DNA of 64,000 nucleotides from Anthonomus grandis grandis (GCF_022605725.1 NC_065564.1:1736001-1800000); one strand, 5' to 3'. Counted from the first letter of the stretch, positions 54,152-62,347 are shown. Translations and numbers: made by a program. The notes: generated by a model from the letters alone, not told the origin.

Positions 54152-54231
54152 GACCCGAAATTGACCGACTTATCCCAATTTGCCCAATAAAAACTTAATT
54201 AAAAAATTAATTAATAAATTTATTAAAAAAG
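54152..54231 (+). other. Residual intron between satellite array and CPSF1 exon
   Basis: These 80 bp are all that separates the last satellite monomer from the first visible CPSF1 exon. The segment is AT-rich, with TTAATTAAAA- and AATTAATAAATT-type runs, and ends in AAAAAAG, read as the splice acceptor (AG at 54,230-54,231). There is no convincing polypyrimidine tract, so the acceptor is supported mainly by reading frame and homology. Confidence 0.65.
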
Positions 54232-55968
54232 TCCGAATTGCGTATCGGCATCCTCCCCACCCACCTGAGCTACGACGCCCCTTGGCCGGTAAGGAAGGTC
54301 CCCTTGAGGTGCACCCCCCACTTCGTGACTTACCACCTGGAAACGAAGACTTACTGCCTGGTCACCAGTTTGGCGGAACCCTCCCAGACGTACTACCGAT
54401 TCAACGGGGAGGACAAGGAACTCACCCTCGAGGACAAGGGCGAAAAGTGATTTTCCCACTCTCTTTATCAAAAACCGTCTTTTGTCTAAAATTCGATTGT
54501 TTTCAAGGTTCCCTTACCCCCTGCAGGAGAGTTTCAGTCTCTGTCTCTTCTCTCCCGTCTCTTGGGACGTCATTCCCAACACGAAAATCGACCTTGACGA
54601 GTGGGAGCACGTCACGTGTCTCAGGAACGTCGCTCTGGAATACGAGGGAGCCAGGTCCGGACTTAAGGGCTACATCGCGGTGGGGACTAACTATAATTAC
54701 GGGGAGGATATTACGTCACGGGGCAGGGTAAGGGGAGAGAGAGAGCGAGAGAGAGGGAGGTTGTTTGTCGAATGTTTTTTCTTTTAGATTTTGATTTATG
54801 ACATTATCGAGGTGGTTCCGGAACCGGGGCAACCTTTGACCAAAAATAAGTTTAAGGAGATTTACGCCAAGGAGCAAAAAGGGCCCGTGACGGCCCTGTC
54901 GCAGGTCAAAGGATTCCTGGTGTCTGCTGTGGGGCAGAAGGTGCTTTGATCCCCCCCCCCCTCGTTTATTCGGGTTAAAAGTTGTTTTTTGTTTTTTGTA
55001 GATCTACATTTGGCAACTGAAAGACAACGATTTAATTGGGATCGCTTTTATAGACACCCAGATCTATACCCATCAGATTTTAACGATTAAAAATTTGATT
55101 TTAATCGGGGATGTTTACCAGTCGGTCTCGCTGTTGAGGTTCCAGGAGGAGTACCGGACCCTATCGATGGTTTCCAGAGTGAGTGTTTTCTCTTGTCAAA
55201 CTTGTGAACAAAAAAAAAAAAACAATTGATAACCGTAGGACCTGCGGGCCTGCGAAGTCTACTCCATCGAGTACATGATCGATAACGCGAACATGGGCTT
55301 CTTGATGTCCGATCGCGAGAAAAACTTGACGATCTGCATGTACCAACCGGAATCGAGGGAGTCGCTGGGGGGTCAGAAACTGATCAGAAAAGCGGATTTC
55401 CACCTGGGGCAGGCGGTCACCACGTTTTTCCGCATCAGGTGCAAACTGGGCGAACTGGGTGACGAGAAGCGACATTTGAGTGGGGCGGATCGTCGACAAA
55501 TCACCATGTTCGGTAAGAGAGAGAGAGAGACGGAGACGTGGCAGTTGTTTTCATTCGTTCGTTTGTTTTTTTTTTTTTTGTTAATTCGTAGCCACCCTCG
55601 ATGGGGGTTTGGGTTACGTCATGCCCGTGGCGGAGAAGACGTATCGCCGCCTGTTGATGTTGCAGAACGTGCTGGTGAGTCACGGGGCCCACGTGGCCGG
55701 ACTGAATCCGAAGAGTTTCCGGACTTTCAAGAGTTTCCGGAAAATGTTGTCGAATCCGGCGCGCAGCATCATCGACGGCGAGCTCGTGTGGAATTTTATG
55801 CAACTGTCGATTTCCGAGAAGATTGAGGTTAGTTTCACCTCGTTTGTTTTTCTTTTTTGTTTTAAAATGTTTTTTCACGTGACGCAGATCTCGAAGAAAA
55901 TCGGCACCAAACTGGAGGAGCTGCAGGAGGATCTTGGCGACATTCAAAAGTTGGCCAACCATTTTTAG
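54232..55968 (+). CDS. CPSF1: CPSF1 (CPSF160), C-terminal 451 residues, 7 exons, 5' part missing
   Basis: Large scaffold subunit of the nuclear cleavage and polyadenylation specificity factor; in known complexes it is a triple beta-propeller protein that holds WDR33 and CPSF30 for AAUAAA recognition. Exons as read: 54232-54446, 54508-54727, 54788-54940, 55002-55178, 55239-55512, 55592-55827 and 55888-55968. All introns are GT-AG, 60-79 nt, and phase joins perfectly to 452 codons including TAG. Family landmarks in order: LPTHLSYDAPWPVRK (residue ~6), SPVSWDVIPN, DEWEHVTCLRN, SGLKGYIAVGT, EVVPEPGQPLTKNKF, KEQKGPVTAL, AFIDTQIY, ATLDGGLGYVMPV, EKTYRRLLMLQN, AGLNPKSF, IDGEL, KKIGTKLEEL and terminal ANHF. 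This is the CPSF_A region; the vertebrate protein is about 1,440 residues, so roughly the first 990 are not here. Donors at 54,447 (GTGATT) and 54,941 (GTGCTT) are weak matches. The satellite array occupies the place of the preceding intron. Identity is sure; exact splice edges are inferred. Confidence 0.93.
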
Positions 55969-55977
55969 GTTATTTTA

Positions 55978-55991
55978 TGTAAATAAATAAA
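55978..55991 (+). terminator. CPSF1 poly(A) signal, overlapping AATAAA pair with adjacent TGTA
   Basis: TGTA at 55,978-55,981 is followed at once by two overlapping AATAAA hexamers (55,982-55,987 and 55,986-55,991). The stop codon ends at 55,968, so the 3' UTR before the signal is only about 13 nt. A T/G-bearing stretch (TATGTTATTATGGTTCTTT) follows about 20 nt later and could be the downstream element. UGUA is the known CFIm binding motif. Confidence 0.75.
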
Positions 55992-56192
55992 AACTTACTG
56001 GTACTGATATGTTATTATGGTTCTTTAATTATTTTAGGTTTTTTGAATGGGGCCTTTACTGGTGCACAAAACGATGTGTGATACTTTTTTTTAGGGCAAG
56101 TAGTTTTGGAGTTAGGTCCACTTGAATGGTATTTAAAAAAATGGAAATTTAACTGTAAGGTATAAATTTTTTAATACTGTTGAAAATGTCCT
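55992..56192. other. Short intergenic AT-rich segment
   Basis: About 200 bp between the CPSF1 poly(A) signal and the diverged satellite. No ORF, RNA gene or repeat unit was recognised. Part of it may be a decayed satellite monomer, since ATGGAAATTTAACTG-like words appear, but this is not clear enough to call. Confidence 0.5.
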
Positions 56193-59058
56193 TTTACTTA
56201 GAAAATATTGATTTTTTTGATTTTTTTATAAATACATTAATTGTTTGAAATTAAAAAACCTTTAATATAAAGTAGTTTTCGTGAAAATCGGTTGAAAATT
56301 AAGGAAGATATGGCGGAATTACACTGTCTCGGAAAAATAGTCTTAATTTTTTCTTAACTCAGAAACTATTGAATTTCTGGAAATTTTTATAGATACATTT
56401 TTTGTTTGAAATTAAATTTCCTTCCTTATGATCCAGTTTTCATGGAAATCGGTTGGAAATTAATGGAATTATGGTGAAATTCCACTCTGTTCTGTAAATC
56501 TTTTCTTCATTATTTTTTTACTTGGAAACTATTGGAATTATGGAATTTTTTATAGATACATTTTTTGTTTGGACTTAAATTCTCTTTCTTTTGATCCAAT
56601 TTCCAAGGAAATCGGTTGGAAATTAGGGAAATTATGAAGGATTTTCTGTTTGTCCCCGGATAATTTTATTAATTTAACTCTAGCTTGGAAACTATTGAAT
56701 TAATGGAAATTTTTATAGATACATTTCTTGTTTGGAATTAAATTCTCTTTCTTATGATCCAATTTCCAAGGAAATCGGTTGGAAATTAGGGAAATTATGA
56801 AGGATTTTCTGTTTGTCCCCGGATAATTTTATTAATTTAACTCTAGCTTGGAAACTGTTGAATTAATGGAAATTTTTATAGATACATTTTTTGTTTGGAC
56901 TTAAATTCTCTTTCTTATGATCCAATTTCCAAGGAAATCGGTTGGAAATTAGGAAAATTATGAAGGATTTTCTGTTTGTCCCCGGATAATTTTATTAATT
57001 TTCCTCTAGCTTGGAAACTATTGAATTTCTGGAAATTTTTATAGATACATTTTTTGTTTGGAATTAAATTTCCTTCCTTTTGATCCAGTTTTCATGGAAA
57101 TCGGTTGGAAATTAATGGAATTATGGCGAAATTCCACTCTGTCCCGGAAATCTTGACTACATTATTTTTTCACTTGGAAACTATTGGAATAATGGAATTT
57201 TTGATAGATACATTTTTTGTTTGGAATTAAATTGCCTTCCTTATGATCCAATTTTCATGGAAATCGGTTGGAAATTATTGGAATTATGACGAAATTCCAC
57301 TCTGTCCCGGAAATCTTGACTACATTATTTTTTCACTTGGAAACTATTGGAATAATGGAATTTTTGATAGATACATTTTTTGTTTGGAATTAAATTGCCT
57401 TCCTTATGATCCAATTTTCATGGAAATCGGTTGGAAATTATTGGAATTATGGAATTTTTGATAGATACATTTTTTGTTTGGAATTCAATTTCCTTTTTTA
57501 TGATCCAATTTTCATGGAAATCGGTTGGAAATTATTGGAATTATGTCAAAATTCCACTCTGTCCCGGAAATTTTTCCTTCATTATTTTTTTACTTGGAAA
57601 CTATTGGAATTCTGGAATTTTTGATAGATACATTTTTTGTTTGGAATTCAATTTCCTTTCTTATGATCCAATTTTCATGGAAATCGGTTGGAAATTAATG
57701 GAATTATGGCGAAATTCTACTCTGTTCCGGAAATTTTTACTTCATTATTTTTTTACTTGGAAACTATTGGAATAATGGAATTTTTTATAGATACATTTTT
57801 TGTTTGGAATTAAATTTCCTTCCTTATGATCCAATTTTCATGGAAATCGGTTGGAAATTAATGGAATTATGCCGAAATTCCACTCTGTTCCGGAAATTTT
57901 TACTTCATTATTTTTTTACTTGAAAACTATTGGAATTCTGGAATTTTTTATAGATACATTTTTTGTTTGGAATTAAATTTCCTTCCTTTTGATCCAGTTT
58001 TCATGGAAATCGGTTGGAAATTAATGGAATTATGACGAAATTCCACTCTGTCCCGGAAATCTTGACTACATTATTTTTTCACTTAGAAACTATTGGAATA
58101 ATGGAATTTTTGATAGATACATTTTTTGTTTGGAATTAAATTGCCTTCCTTATGATCCAATTTTCATGGAAATCGGTTGGAAATTATTGGAATTATGGCA
58201 AAATTCCACTCTGTCCCGGAAATTTTTCCTTCATTATTTTTTTACTTGGAAACTATTGGAATTCTGGAATTTTTTATAGATACATTTTTTGTTTGGAATT
58301 AAATTTCCTTCCTTATGATCCGATTTTCATGGAAATCGGTTGGAAATTAATGGAATTATGGTGAAATTCCACTCTGTCCCGAAAATCTTTCCTTCATTAT
58401 TTTTTTACTTGGAAACTATTGGAATTCTGGAATTTTTTATAGATACATTTTTTGTTTGGAATTAAATTTCCTTCCTTATGATCCGATTTTCATGGAAATC
58501 GGTTGGAAATTAATGGAATTATGGTGAAATTCCACTCTGTCCCGAAAATCTTTCCTTCATTATTTTTTTACTTGGAAACTATTGGAATTCTGGAATTTTT
58601 TATAGATACATTTTTTGTTTGGAATTAAATTTCCTTCCTTATGATCCGATTTTCATGGAAATCGGTTGGAAATTAATGGAATTATGGTGAAATTCCACTC
58701 TGTCCCGAAAATCTTTCCTTCATTATTTTTTTACTTGGAAACTATTGGAATAATGGAATTTTTTATAGATACATTTTTTGTTTGGAATTAAATTTCCTTC
58801 CTTATGATCCAATTTTCATGGAAATCGGTTGGAAATTAATGGAATTATGGCGAAATTTCACTCTGTCCCGGAAATCTTTCCTTCATTATTTTTTTACTTG
58901 AAAACTATTGGAATTCTGGAATTTTTTATAAACACATTTTTTGTTTGGAATTAAATTTCCTTCCTTTTGATCCAGCTTTCATGGAAATCGGTAAAAAATT
59001 AAGGAAGTTATGGCGATTTTTCACTTTGACCAGGAATAATTTTGATGTTCGGTCATAT
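56193..59058. repeat. Diverged 163-bp satellite array (17 monomers) related to the 165-bp family
   Basis: The anchor (T/A)CTTGGAAACTATTG recurs at about 56,195, 56,356, 56,519, 56,682, 56,845, 57,008, 57,171, 57,334, then 57,591, 57,754, 57,917, 58,080, 58,243, 58,406, 58,569, 58,732 and 58,895: a 163-bp period apart from the first (161) and one long unit. Shared with the main satellite, in the same order, are CTTGGAAACT, TTTTTTGTT, CTTATGATCCAATTTTCAT (compare CTTTGATCCAAGTTTCAT), AATCGG, then AATTAA and TTATGGC. Specific to this family are TTTATAGATACATTTTTTG and TTCCACTCTGTCCCGGAAAT. Copies nearest CPSF1 are most diverged; those at 58,243-58,731 are nearly identical. The 72-114-codon ORFs here are translations of the repeat. 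Confidence 0.93.
57334..57590. repeat. Hybrid 257-bp monomer (163 + 94 bp)
   Basis: Within this unit GGAAATTATTGGAATTATGG runs straight into AATTTTTGATAGATAC at about 57,450, skipping the TTCCACTCTGTCCCGG half of the monomer. The junction lies where ATTGGAATTATGG and ATTGGAATAATGG match, so it looks like an unequal crossover within short homology. Confidence 0.75.
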
Positions 59059-59356
59059 GGTTTTTGATTTATAACTGTTTTAATGGGTCCAAAAAAAAAA
59101 AAGAAAACTTTTGATTTAAATAATATAACTTTATTGAATAATTAAGGAAAATTAGCAAAAGTGCCCTAATAATAATAATAATAATAAGAATAAACCTTTG
59201 ACAAGACGTGACATCATAGTGCAAATTCCATTAGAAAACAAAACACTCCTTGGAAAATTGGAATTTTTTTTTGTTGGCAAATGTTTTGACACTCTTGAAA
59301 AAGAAACAGTACCACCCTAAAGTTCGCACGATTTATCAATAAAATCATCTAAACAA

Positions 59357-59370
59357 TTTATTTATTTATT
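59357..59370 (-). terminator. Candidate minus-strand poly(A) signals (three overlapping AATAAA)
   Basis: TTTATTTATTTATT on the plus strand reads as three overlapping AATAAA hexamers on the minus strand, in the direction of the SLO2 gene. If used, the 3' UTR would be about 3.7 kb and would include all the foldback elements. Other AATAAA words nearer the stop (for example about 62,500-62,515 on the minus strand) are possible, and AT-rich DNA produces such words by chance. Confidence 0.25.
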
Positions 59371-59475
59371 ATCGTCTATTGCTAAAATTGCGCTTTTTTG
59401 TCCTCTAAATTTATAATTAATATAACATCAAAACTCGATAGGGGGCGCGCTACAACTCAGTACGTTGTTAAATAT

Positions 59476-59494
59476 ACACACACACACACACACA
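59476..59494. repeat. (CA)n microsatellite
   Basis: Nineteen bases of perfect alternating A and C, followed by CATACAG. Confidence 0.95.
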
Positions 59495-59910
59495 TACAGT
59501 ATCCAGGCCATTTTGTTTTCTGGATATCAAAAGAAAATTGTTAGCTGAGGCAACTTTAATTTTTTCTTGTTTTAAATATCAAGGTTGCCTTGAGTAAAAA
59601 AAAAAAGTTTGACACACTATATATTTATATATATATATACAAGGTACGATATAAAGCGATAGTACCAAAGCGTCAGTTTCTTGGTCATTTTTAATAATAA
59701 AAAAATGCTCTTTGGTCTATTCTAGAAAAATATATTTCGCTCATATAAAGATTATTATTATAGATATGTATTAAGGTTCTTCCTCTTCCTCTTTTTATAT
59801 AGATTTGGACCACGGTACAGTCTTAACCCTAATAAAGAATCAAACAGTGTGCAAACGAGGCTAATTTCGAACTATTATTTACACAATTTTTATTATTTTT
59901 TTAAAATCTA

Positions 59911-60010
59911 TTCTACGGCCCGTCGGTTCGCTTATAGGCCCCGTCCGAAAAGGGGGCGGGCCTACGTCGCACCGTACGCGGCCGGAATCAAACTGGACGG
60001 TTCGCTAATC
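59911..60010. other. GC-rich island of unknown role in AT-rich spacer
   Basis: About 100 bp rich in G and C (CGGCCCGTCGG, GGGGGCGGGCC, GTACGCGGCCGG) stands out from flanks that are mostly A and T. On the minus strand one frame stays open from about 60,010 to 59,875 (about 42 codons, ending TAA), directly after a TTAG that could be a splice acceptor. The translation was not recognised. It may be a conserved 3' UTR block, an alternative last exon of the minus-strand channel gene, or chance. Confidence 0.35.
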
Positions 60011-60168
60011 TAACTGGAACAGTTTCAGTCTATTTGACTATACCGAGCAACACACCATAAGTAAATGAGCGTTTATTTTTGGTTGAACTTTAACTAAAAA
60101 TATTTGATAAAAATCTTTTTTTTTTGAGCAATTATTTTCTGCAAAAAAACGGTTTTTCATTAGGCTTA

Positions 60169-60190
60169 CCCTTAGCCCCCCACCCACCCC
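60169..60190 (-). other. G-quadruplex motif 1
   Basis: On the minus strand, G-runs of 4, 3, 6 and 3 are separated by T, T and CTAA, satisfying the usual G3+ N1-7 rule four times over. Confidence 0.9.
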
Positions 60191-60393
60191 ACACAGTTTA
60201 CCAGTTAGAAATTCTGTTGAAAAATCACCGTTTTTCATCCATAATATCCAATCTAATAGCACTGGTTTTGTATTAAATAATTAACAATATACATATAAAT
60301 AATTACATCAAATTTAAATACATAAACTGTGTTATTAGATTAGATATAAAAAACAATGATTTTTGTAAACAATTTCTCACTGGTAAGGTGTGT

Positions 60394-60415
60394 GGGGTGG
60401 GTGGGGGGCTAAGGG
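60394..60415 (+). other. G-quadruplex motif 2
   Basis: On the plus strand, the same runs of 4, 3, 6 and 3 G with loops T, T and CTAA, preceded by GGTAAGGTGTGT. It is the inverse partner of the motif at 60,169. Confidence 0.9.
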
Positions 60416-60641
60416 TAAGCCTAATGAAAAACCGATTTTTTACAGAAAATAATTCCCAAAAAAAAAAATGCTTTTTAGGAAAACTATAGGTGATAAAAAA
60501 ATCTGTACTTTTTGTATCTATACTTTTCTCACATAACCTTAAAGTTTCGATCAAACTTCAGTTTTATTCAAGCTTAAACTTTGAAGAAATAAATTAAATT
60601 CAGCTGCCTATAATGCCTATTTAATCTGCAATAATTTGTGA

Positions 60642-60666
60642 CTGATGAGACCTAATAGTCCGAAAC
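60642..60666 (+). other. Hammerhead-like core 1 (CTGATGAG...CGAAAC)
   Basis: CTGATGAG, 11 nt, then CGAAAC. The interior can pair GAC with GUC around CUAAUA as a short stem II with one extra C. Flanking stems I and III are not convincing. Confidence 0.35.
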
Positions 60667-60844
60667 TTTCACGATCAGTAGTCTATAGACCAAGCTAGCT
60701 CTCCTATAAATTTCATTTTTCTAGCTTAATTAGTTCTTGATTTATTCAAGCTTAAACTTCAAAAAGCAAAATTAATAAATTACAGAAAAAAATTAATTAA
60801 GAAAGTATAAGTGCCTCGACTGTCTTGGCTCAAATAACTTTTTA

Positions 60845-60869
60845 CTGATGAGACCTAATGAACCGAAAC
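60845..60869 (+). other. Hammerhead-like core 2
   Basis: Same 25-nt spacing (CTGATGAG to CGAAAC), but the interior ACCTAATGAAC cannot form a proper stem II, so this copy is probably not catalytic. Confidence 0.25.
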
Positions 60870-61026
60870 TTTGAGGATCAATAGTCAACATACCAAGCTA
60901 ACTTTCCTATAAATTTCGCTATTCTAGCTTAATTAGTTTTTGATTTATTTAAATTTGGAAAAAATAATAAAGCACTTTTTTTCAGCAAATTATTTTGTGC
61001 AAAAAAAACATTTTTTATTAATTCTA

Positions 61027-61048
61027 CCCTTAGCCCCCCACCCACCCC
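61027..61048 (-). other. G-quadruplex motif 3
   Basis: Minus-strand G-runs of 4, 3, 6 and 3 with loops T, T and CTAA. Confidence 0.9.
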
Positions 61049-61216
61049 ACACACCTTACCAGTAAGAAATTCTTTGGAAAAATCACCGTTTTGTATTAAA
61101 TATTTATTAATAAACATTTATATAATTATATAAATTTTAAATAAACAAACTGTTTTATTAGATTAAATATGAAAAACAATGATTTTTGTAAACAATTTCT
61201 CACTGGTAAGGTGTGT

Positions 61217-61238
61217 GGGGTGGGTGGGGGGCTAAGGG
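61217..61238 (+). other. G-quadruplex motif 4
   Basis: Plus-strand G-runs of 4, 3, 6 and 3 with loops T, T and CTAA; inverse partner of the motif at 61,027. Confidence 0.9.
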
Positions 61239-61392
61239 TTGTCTTAATAAAAAGTTTTTTTTTTGTATTTATACTTTTCTCACTTAACCTTAAAGTTTTG
61301 ATCAAACTTCAGTTTTATTCAAGCTTAAACTTTGAAGAAATAAATTAAATTCAGCTGCCTATAATGCCTATTTAATCTGCAATAATTTGTGA

Positions 61393-61417
61393 CTGATGAG
61401 ACCTAATGGTTCGAAAC
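61393..61417 (+). other. Hammerhead-like core 3
   Basis: CTGATGAG and CGAAAC at the fixed 25-nt spacing. GACC can pair with GGUU around a UAAU loop (one G/U pair), the best stem II of the five together with core 5. Flanking GACTGAT and ATCAGTAGTC are partly complementary. Confidence 0.4.
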
Positions 61418-61584
61418 TTTCACGATCAGTAGTCAATACACCAAGCTAGCTCTCCTATAATTTTCATTTTTCTAGCTTAATTAGTTCTTGATTTATTCAA
61501 TCTTAAACTTCTTCATTAATTTAAATTAAATATGGAATAAATTAATTAAAAAAGTACAGGTATCTTGGCTCAAATAACTTTGAA

Positions 61585-61609
61585 CTGATGAGGCCTAATG
61601 ATTCGAAAC
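61585..61609 (+). other. Hammerhead-like core 4
   Basis: Same spacing, but the interior GGCCTAATGATTC pairs poorly. Probably decayed. Confidence 0.25.
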
Positions 61610-61768
61610 TTTCACGATCAATAGTTAATATACCAAGCTAGCTCTCCTATAAATTGCATTTATTTAGCTTAATTAATTTTTAATTTATTTAAATTTGGAA
61701 AAAAGTAATTAAGTTTTTTTTTTCAGGGAATTATTTTCTGCAAAAAAAAACGTTTTTCATTGGGCCTA

Positions 61769-61790
61769 CCCTTGCCCCCCCACCCACCCC
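61769..61790 (-). other. G-quadruplex motif 5
   Basis: Minus-strand G-runs of 4, 3, 7 (slightly longer) and 3; the last loop is CAA here. Confidence 0.85.
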
Positions 61791-61981
61791 ACATACCTTA
61801 CCAGTGAGAAATTGTTTACAAAAATCATTATTTTTCATATCTAATCTAATAACACAGTTTGTTTATTTAAAATTTATATAATTATATATAAATTTATATA
61901 TATTTATATATTAGTATATTAATAAATATTTAATACAAAAACGGTGATTTTTCCAAAGAATTTCTTACTGGTAAGGTGTGT

Positions 61982-62003
61982 GGGGTGGGTGGGGGGCTAA
62001 GGG
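61982..62003 (+). other. G-quadruplex motif 6
   Basis: Plus-strand G-runs of 4, 3, 6 and 3 with loops T, T and CTAA. Confidence 0.9.
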
Positions 62004-62060
62004 TAGAATAATTAAAAAATTTTATTTTTGCACAAAATAATTTTCTGAAAAAAATTATTA

Positions 62061-62347
62061 TTTTTTCCAAATTTAAATAAATCAAAAACTAATTAAACTA
62101 GAATAGCGAAATTTATAGGAGAGCTAGCTTGGTATATTGACTACTGATCGTGAAAGTTTCGAACCATTAGGTCTCATCAGTCACAGATTATTTGCAAATT
62201 AAATAGGCATTATAGGCAGCTGAATTTAATTTTTTTCTTTAAAGTTTAAGCTTGAATAAAACTGAAGTTTGTTCAAAACTTTAAGGTTCAGTGAAAAAAT
62301 TATAGATACAGAAAGTACAGACTTTTTTTTTTCCCTATAATTTTCAT
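62061..62347 (-). repeat. Inverted copy of the X/X' module
   Basis: Reads as the reverse complement of the modules at 60,510-60,960: TATAGGAGAGCTAGCTTGGT, then the core at 62,156-62,180, then GGCATTATAGGCAGCTGAAT, then GAATAAAACTGAAGTTTG. It appears to be a hybrid whose outer part follows X' and inner part follows X. Confidence 0.8.
62156..62180 (-). other. Hammerhead-like core 5 (minus strand)
   Basis: On the minus strand it matches core 3 exactly through CTGATGAGACCTAATGG and CGAAAC, including the GACC/GGUU pairing. Confidence 0.4.

Larger units (their letters stand above)
59059..60113. other. AT-rich unique spacer with microsatellites
   Basis: No coding sequence was recognised. It holds an (AAT)n run at about 59,167-59,187, a (CA)n run at 59,476-59,494, a TA-rich run at about 59,618-59,639, an isolated AGGGGGCGC at 59,440-59,448 and a GC-rich island at about 59,911-60,010. 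On the minus strand it could be the distal 3' UTR of the SLO2 gene, but no transcript evidence is available. Confidence 0.6.
60114..60468. mobile_element. Foldback element A: inverted arms each with a G-quadruplex motif
   Basis: The left arm begins with a T-run then GCAATTATTTTCTGCAAAAAAA and continues through GGTTTTTCATTAGGCTTACC. The right arm ends with the reverse complement (TTACAGAAAATAATTCCC then an A-run). Between lie CCCTTAGCCCCCC... at 60,169-60,190 and its inverse at 60,394-60,415, with an AT-rich centre of about 60-100 bp containing TCTAATAGCACTG and GTTATTAGATTAGAT in inverse orientation. The element has no ORF of its own and resembles a MITE or foldback element. Target duplications were not identified. 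Confidence 0.75.
60480..60971 (+). repeat. Interleaved module pair (X and X') with hammerhead-like cores
   Basis: Two related ~220-bp modules follow element A. The first has CTTAACCTTAAAG-like sequence, TTCAGTTTTATTCAAGC, AGCTGCCTATAATGCC, then the 25-nt core at 60,642, then ACCAAGCTAGCTCTCCTATAA. The second has CTTGGCTCAAATAAC, the core at 60,845, then ACCAAGCTAACTTTCCTATAA. Further copies lie at about 61,265-61,710 (same strand) and 62,060-62,335 (opposite strand). Confidence 0.8.
60972..61264. mobile_element. Foldback element B (right arm shortened)
   Basis: The left arm starts with a T-run and CAGCAAATTATTTTGTGC and carries the C-rich motif at 61,027-61,048. The right arm carries the G-rich motif at 61,217-61,238 but stops soon after at TTGTCTTAATAAAAAG, without the terminal AATTATTTT box. 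The centre has GTTTTATTAGATTAAATATG, as in the other elements. Confidence 0.7.
61265..61710 (+). repeat. Second copy of the X and X' modules
   Basis: Nearly identical to 60,510-60,960 over long stretches (TCAAACTTCAGTTTTATTC, AGCTGCCTATAATGCC, AATTTGTGACTGATGAG), so elements A and B with their modules form a tandem unit of roughly 0.75-0.86 kb. Cores lie at 61,393 and 61,585. Confidence 0.8.
61711..62060. mobile_element. Foldback element C
   Basis: The left arm begins with a T-run and CAGGGAATTATTTTCTGCAA and carries the C-rich motif at 61,769-61,790. The right arm carries the G-rich motif at 61,982-62,003 and ends with GCACAAAATAATTTTCTG then an A-run. The AT centre (TTTATATAATTATATATAAA) is itself palindromic. 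The X modules on either side are in opposite orientation, so the inverted repeat extends well beyond the element. Confidence 0.75.

Noticed and set aside
54180..54731. 183-codon plus-strand ORF through the first CPSF1 exons
   Set aside because: It uses the wrong frame for CPSF1 and reads through an intron; the homologous frame is one base over.
54223..55962. Minus-strand ORFs antisense to CPSF1 (82, 112 and 153 codons)
   Set aside because: Antisense shadows of GC-rich exons; they cross CPSF1 introns and show no recognisable domain.
57243..58364. Four plus-strand ORFs of 70-114 codons with the shared phrase MIQFSWKSVGNYWN
   Set aside because: They are the same satellite monomer translated in successive frames; the shared phrase is the repeat, and there is no codon-level conservation beyond the DNA.
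61861..61920. tRNA or other structured RNA in the AT palindrome of element C
   Set aside because: TATATAATTATATATAAA-type low-complexity DNA folds by chance; no conserved RNA motif is present.
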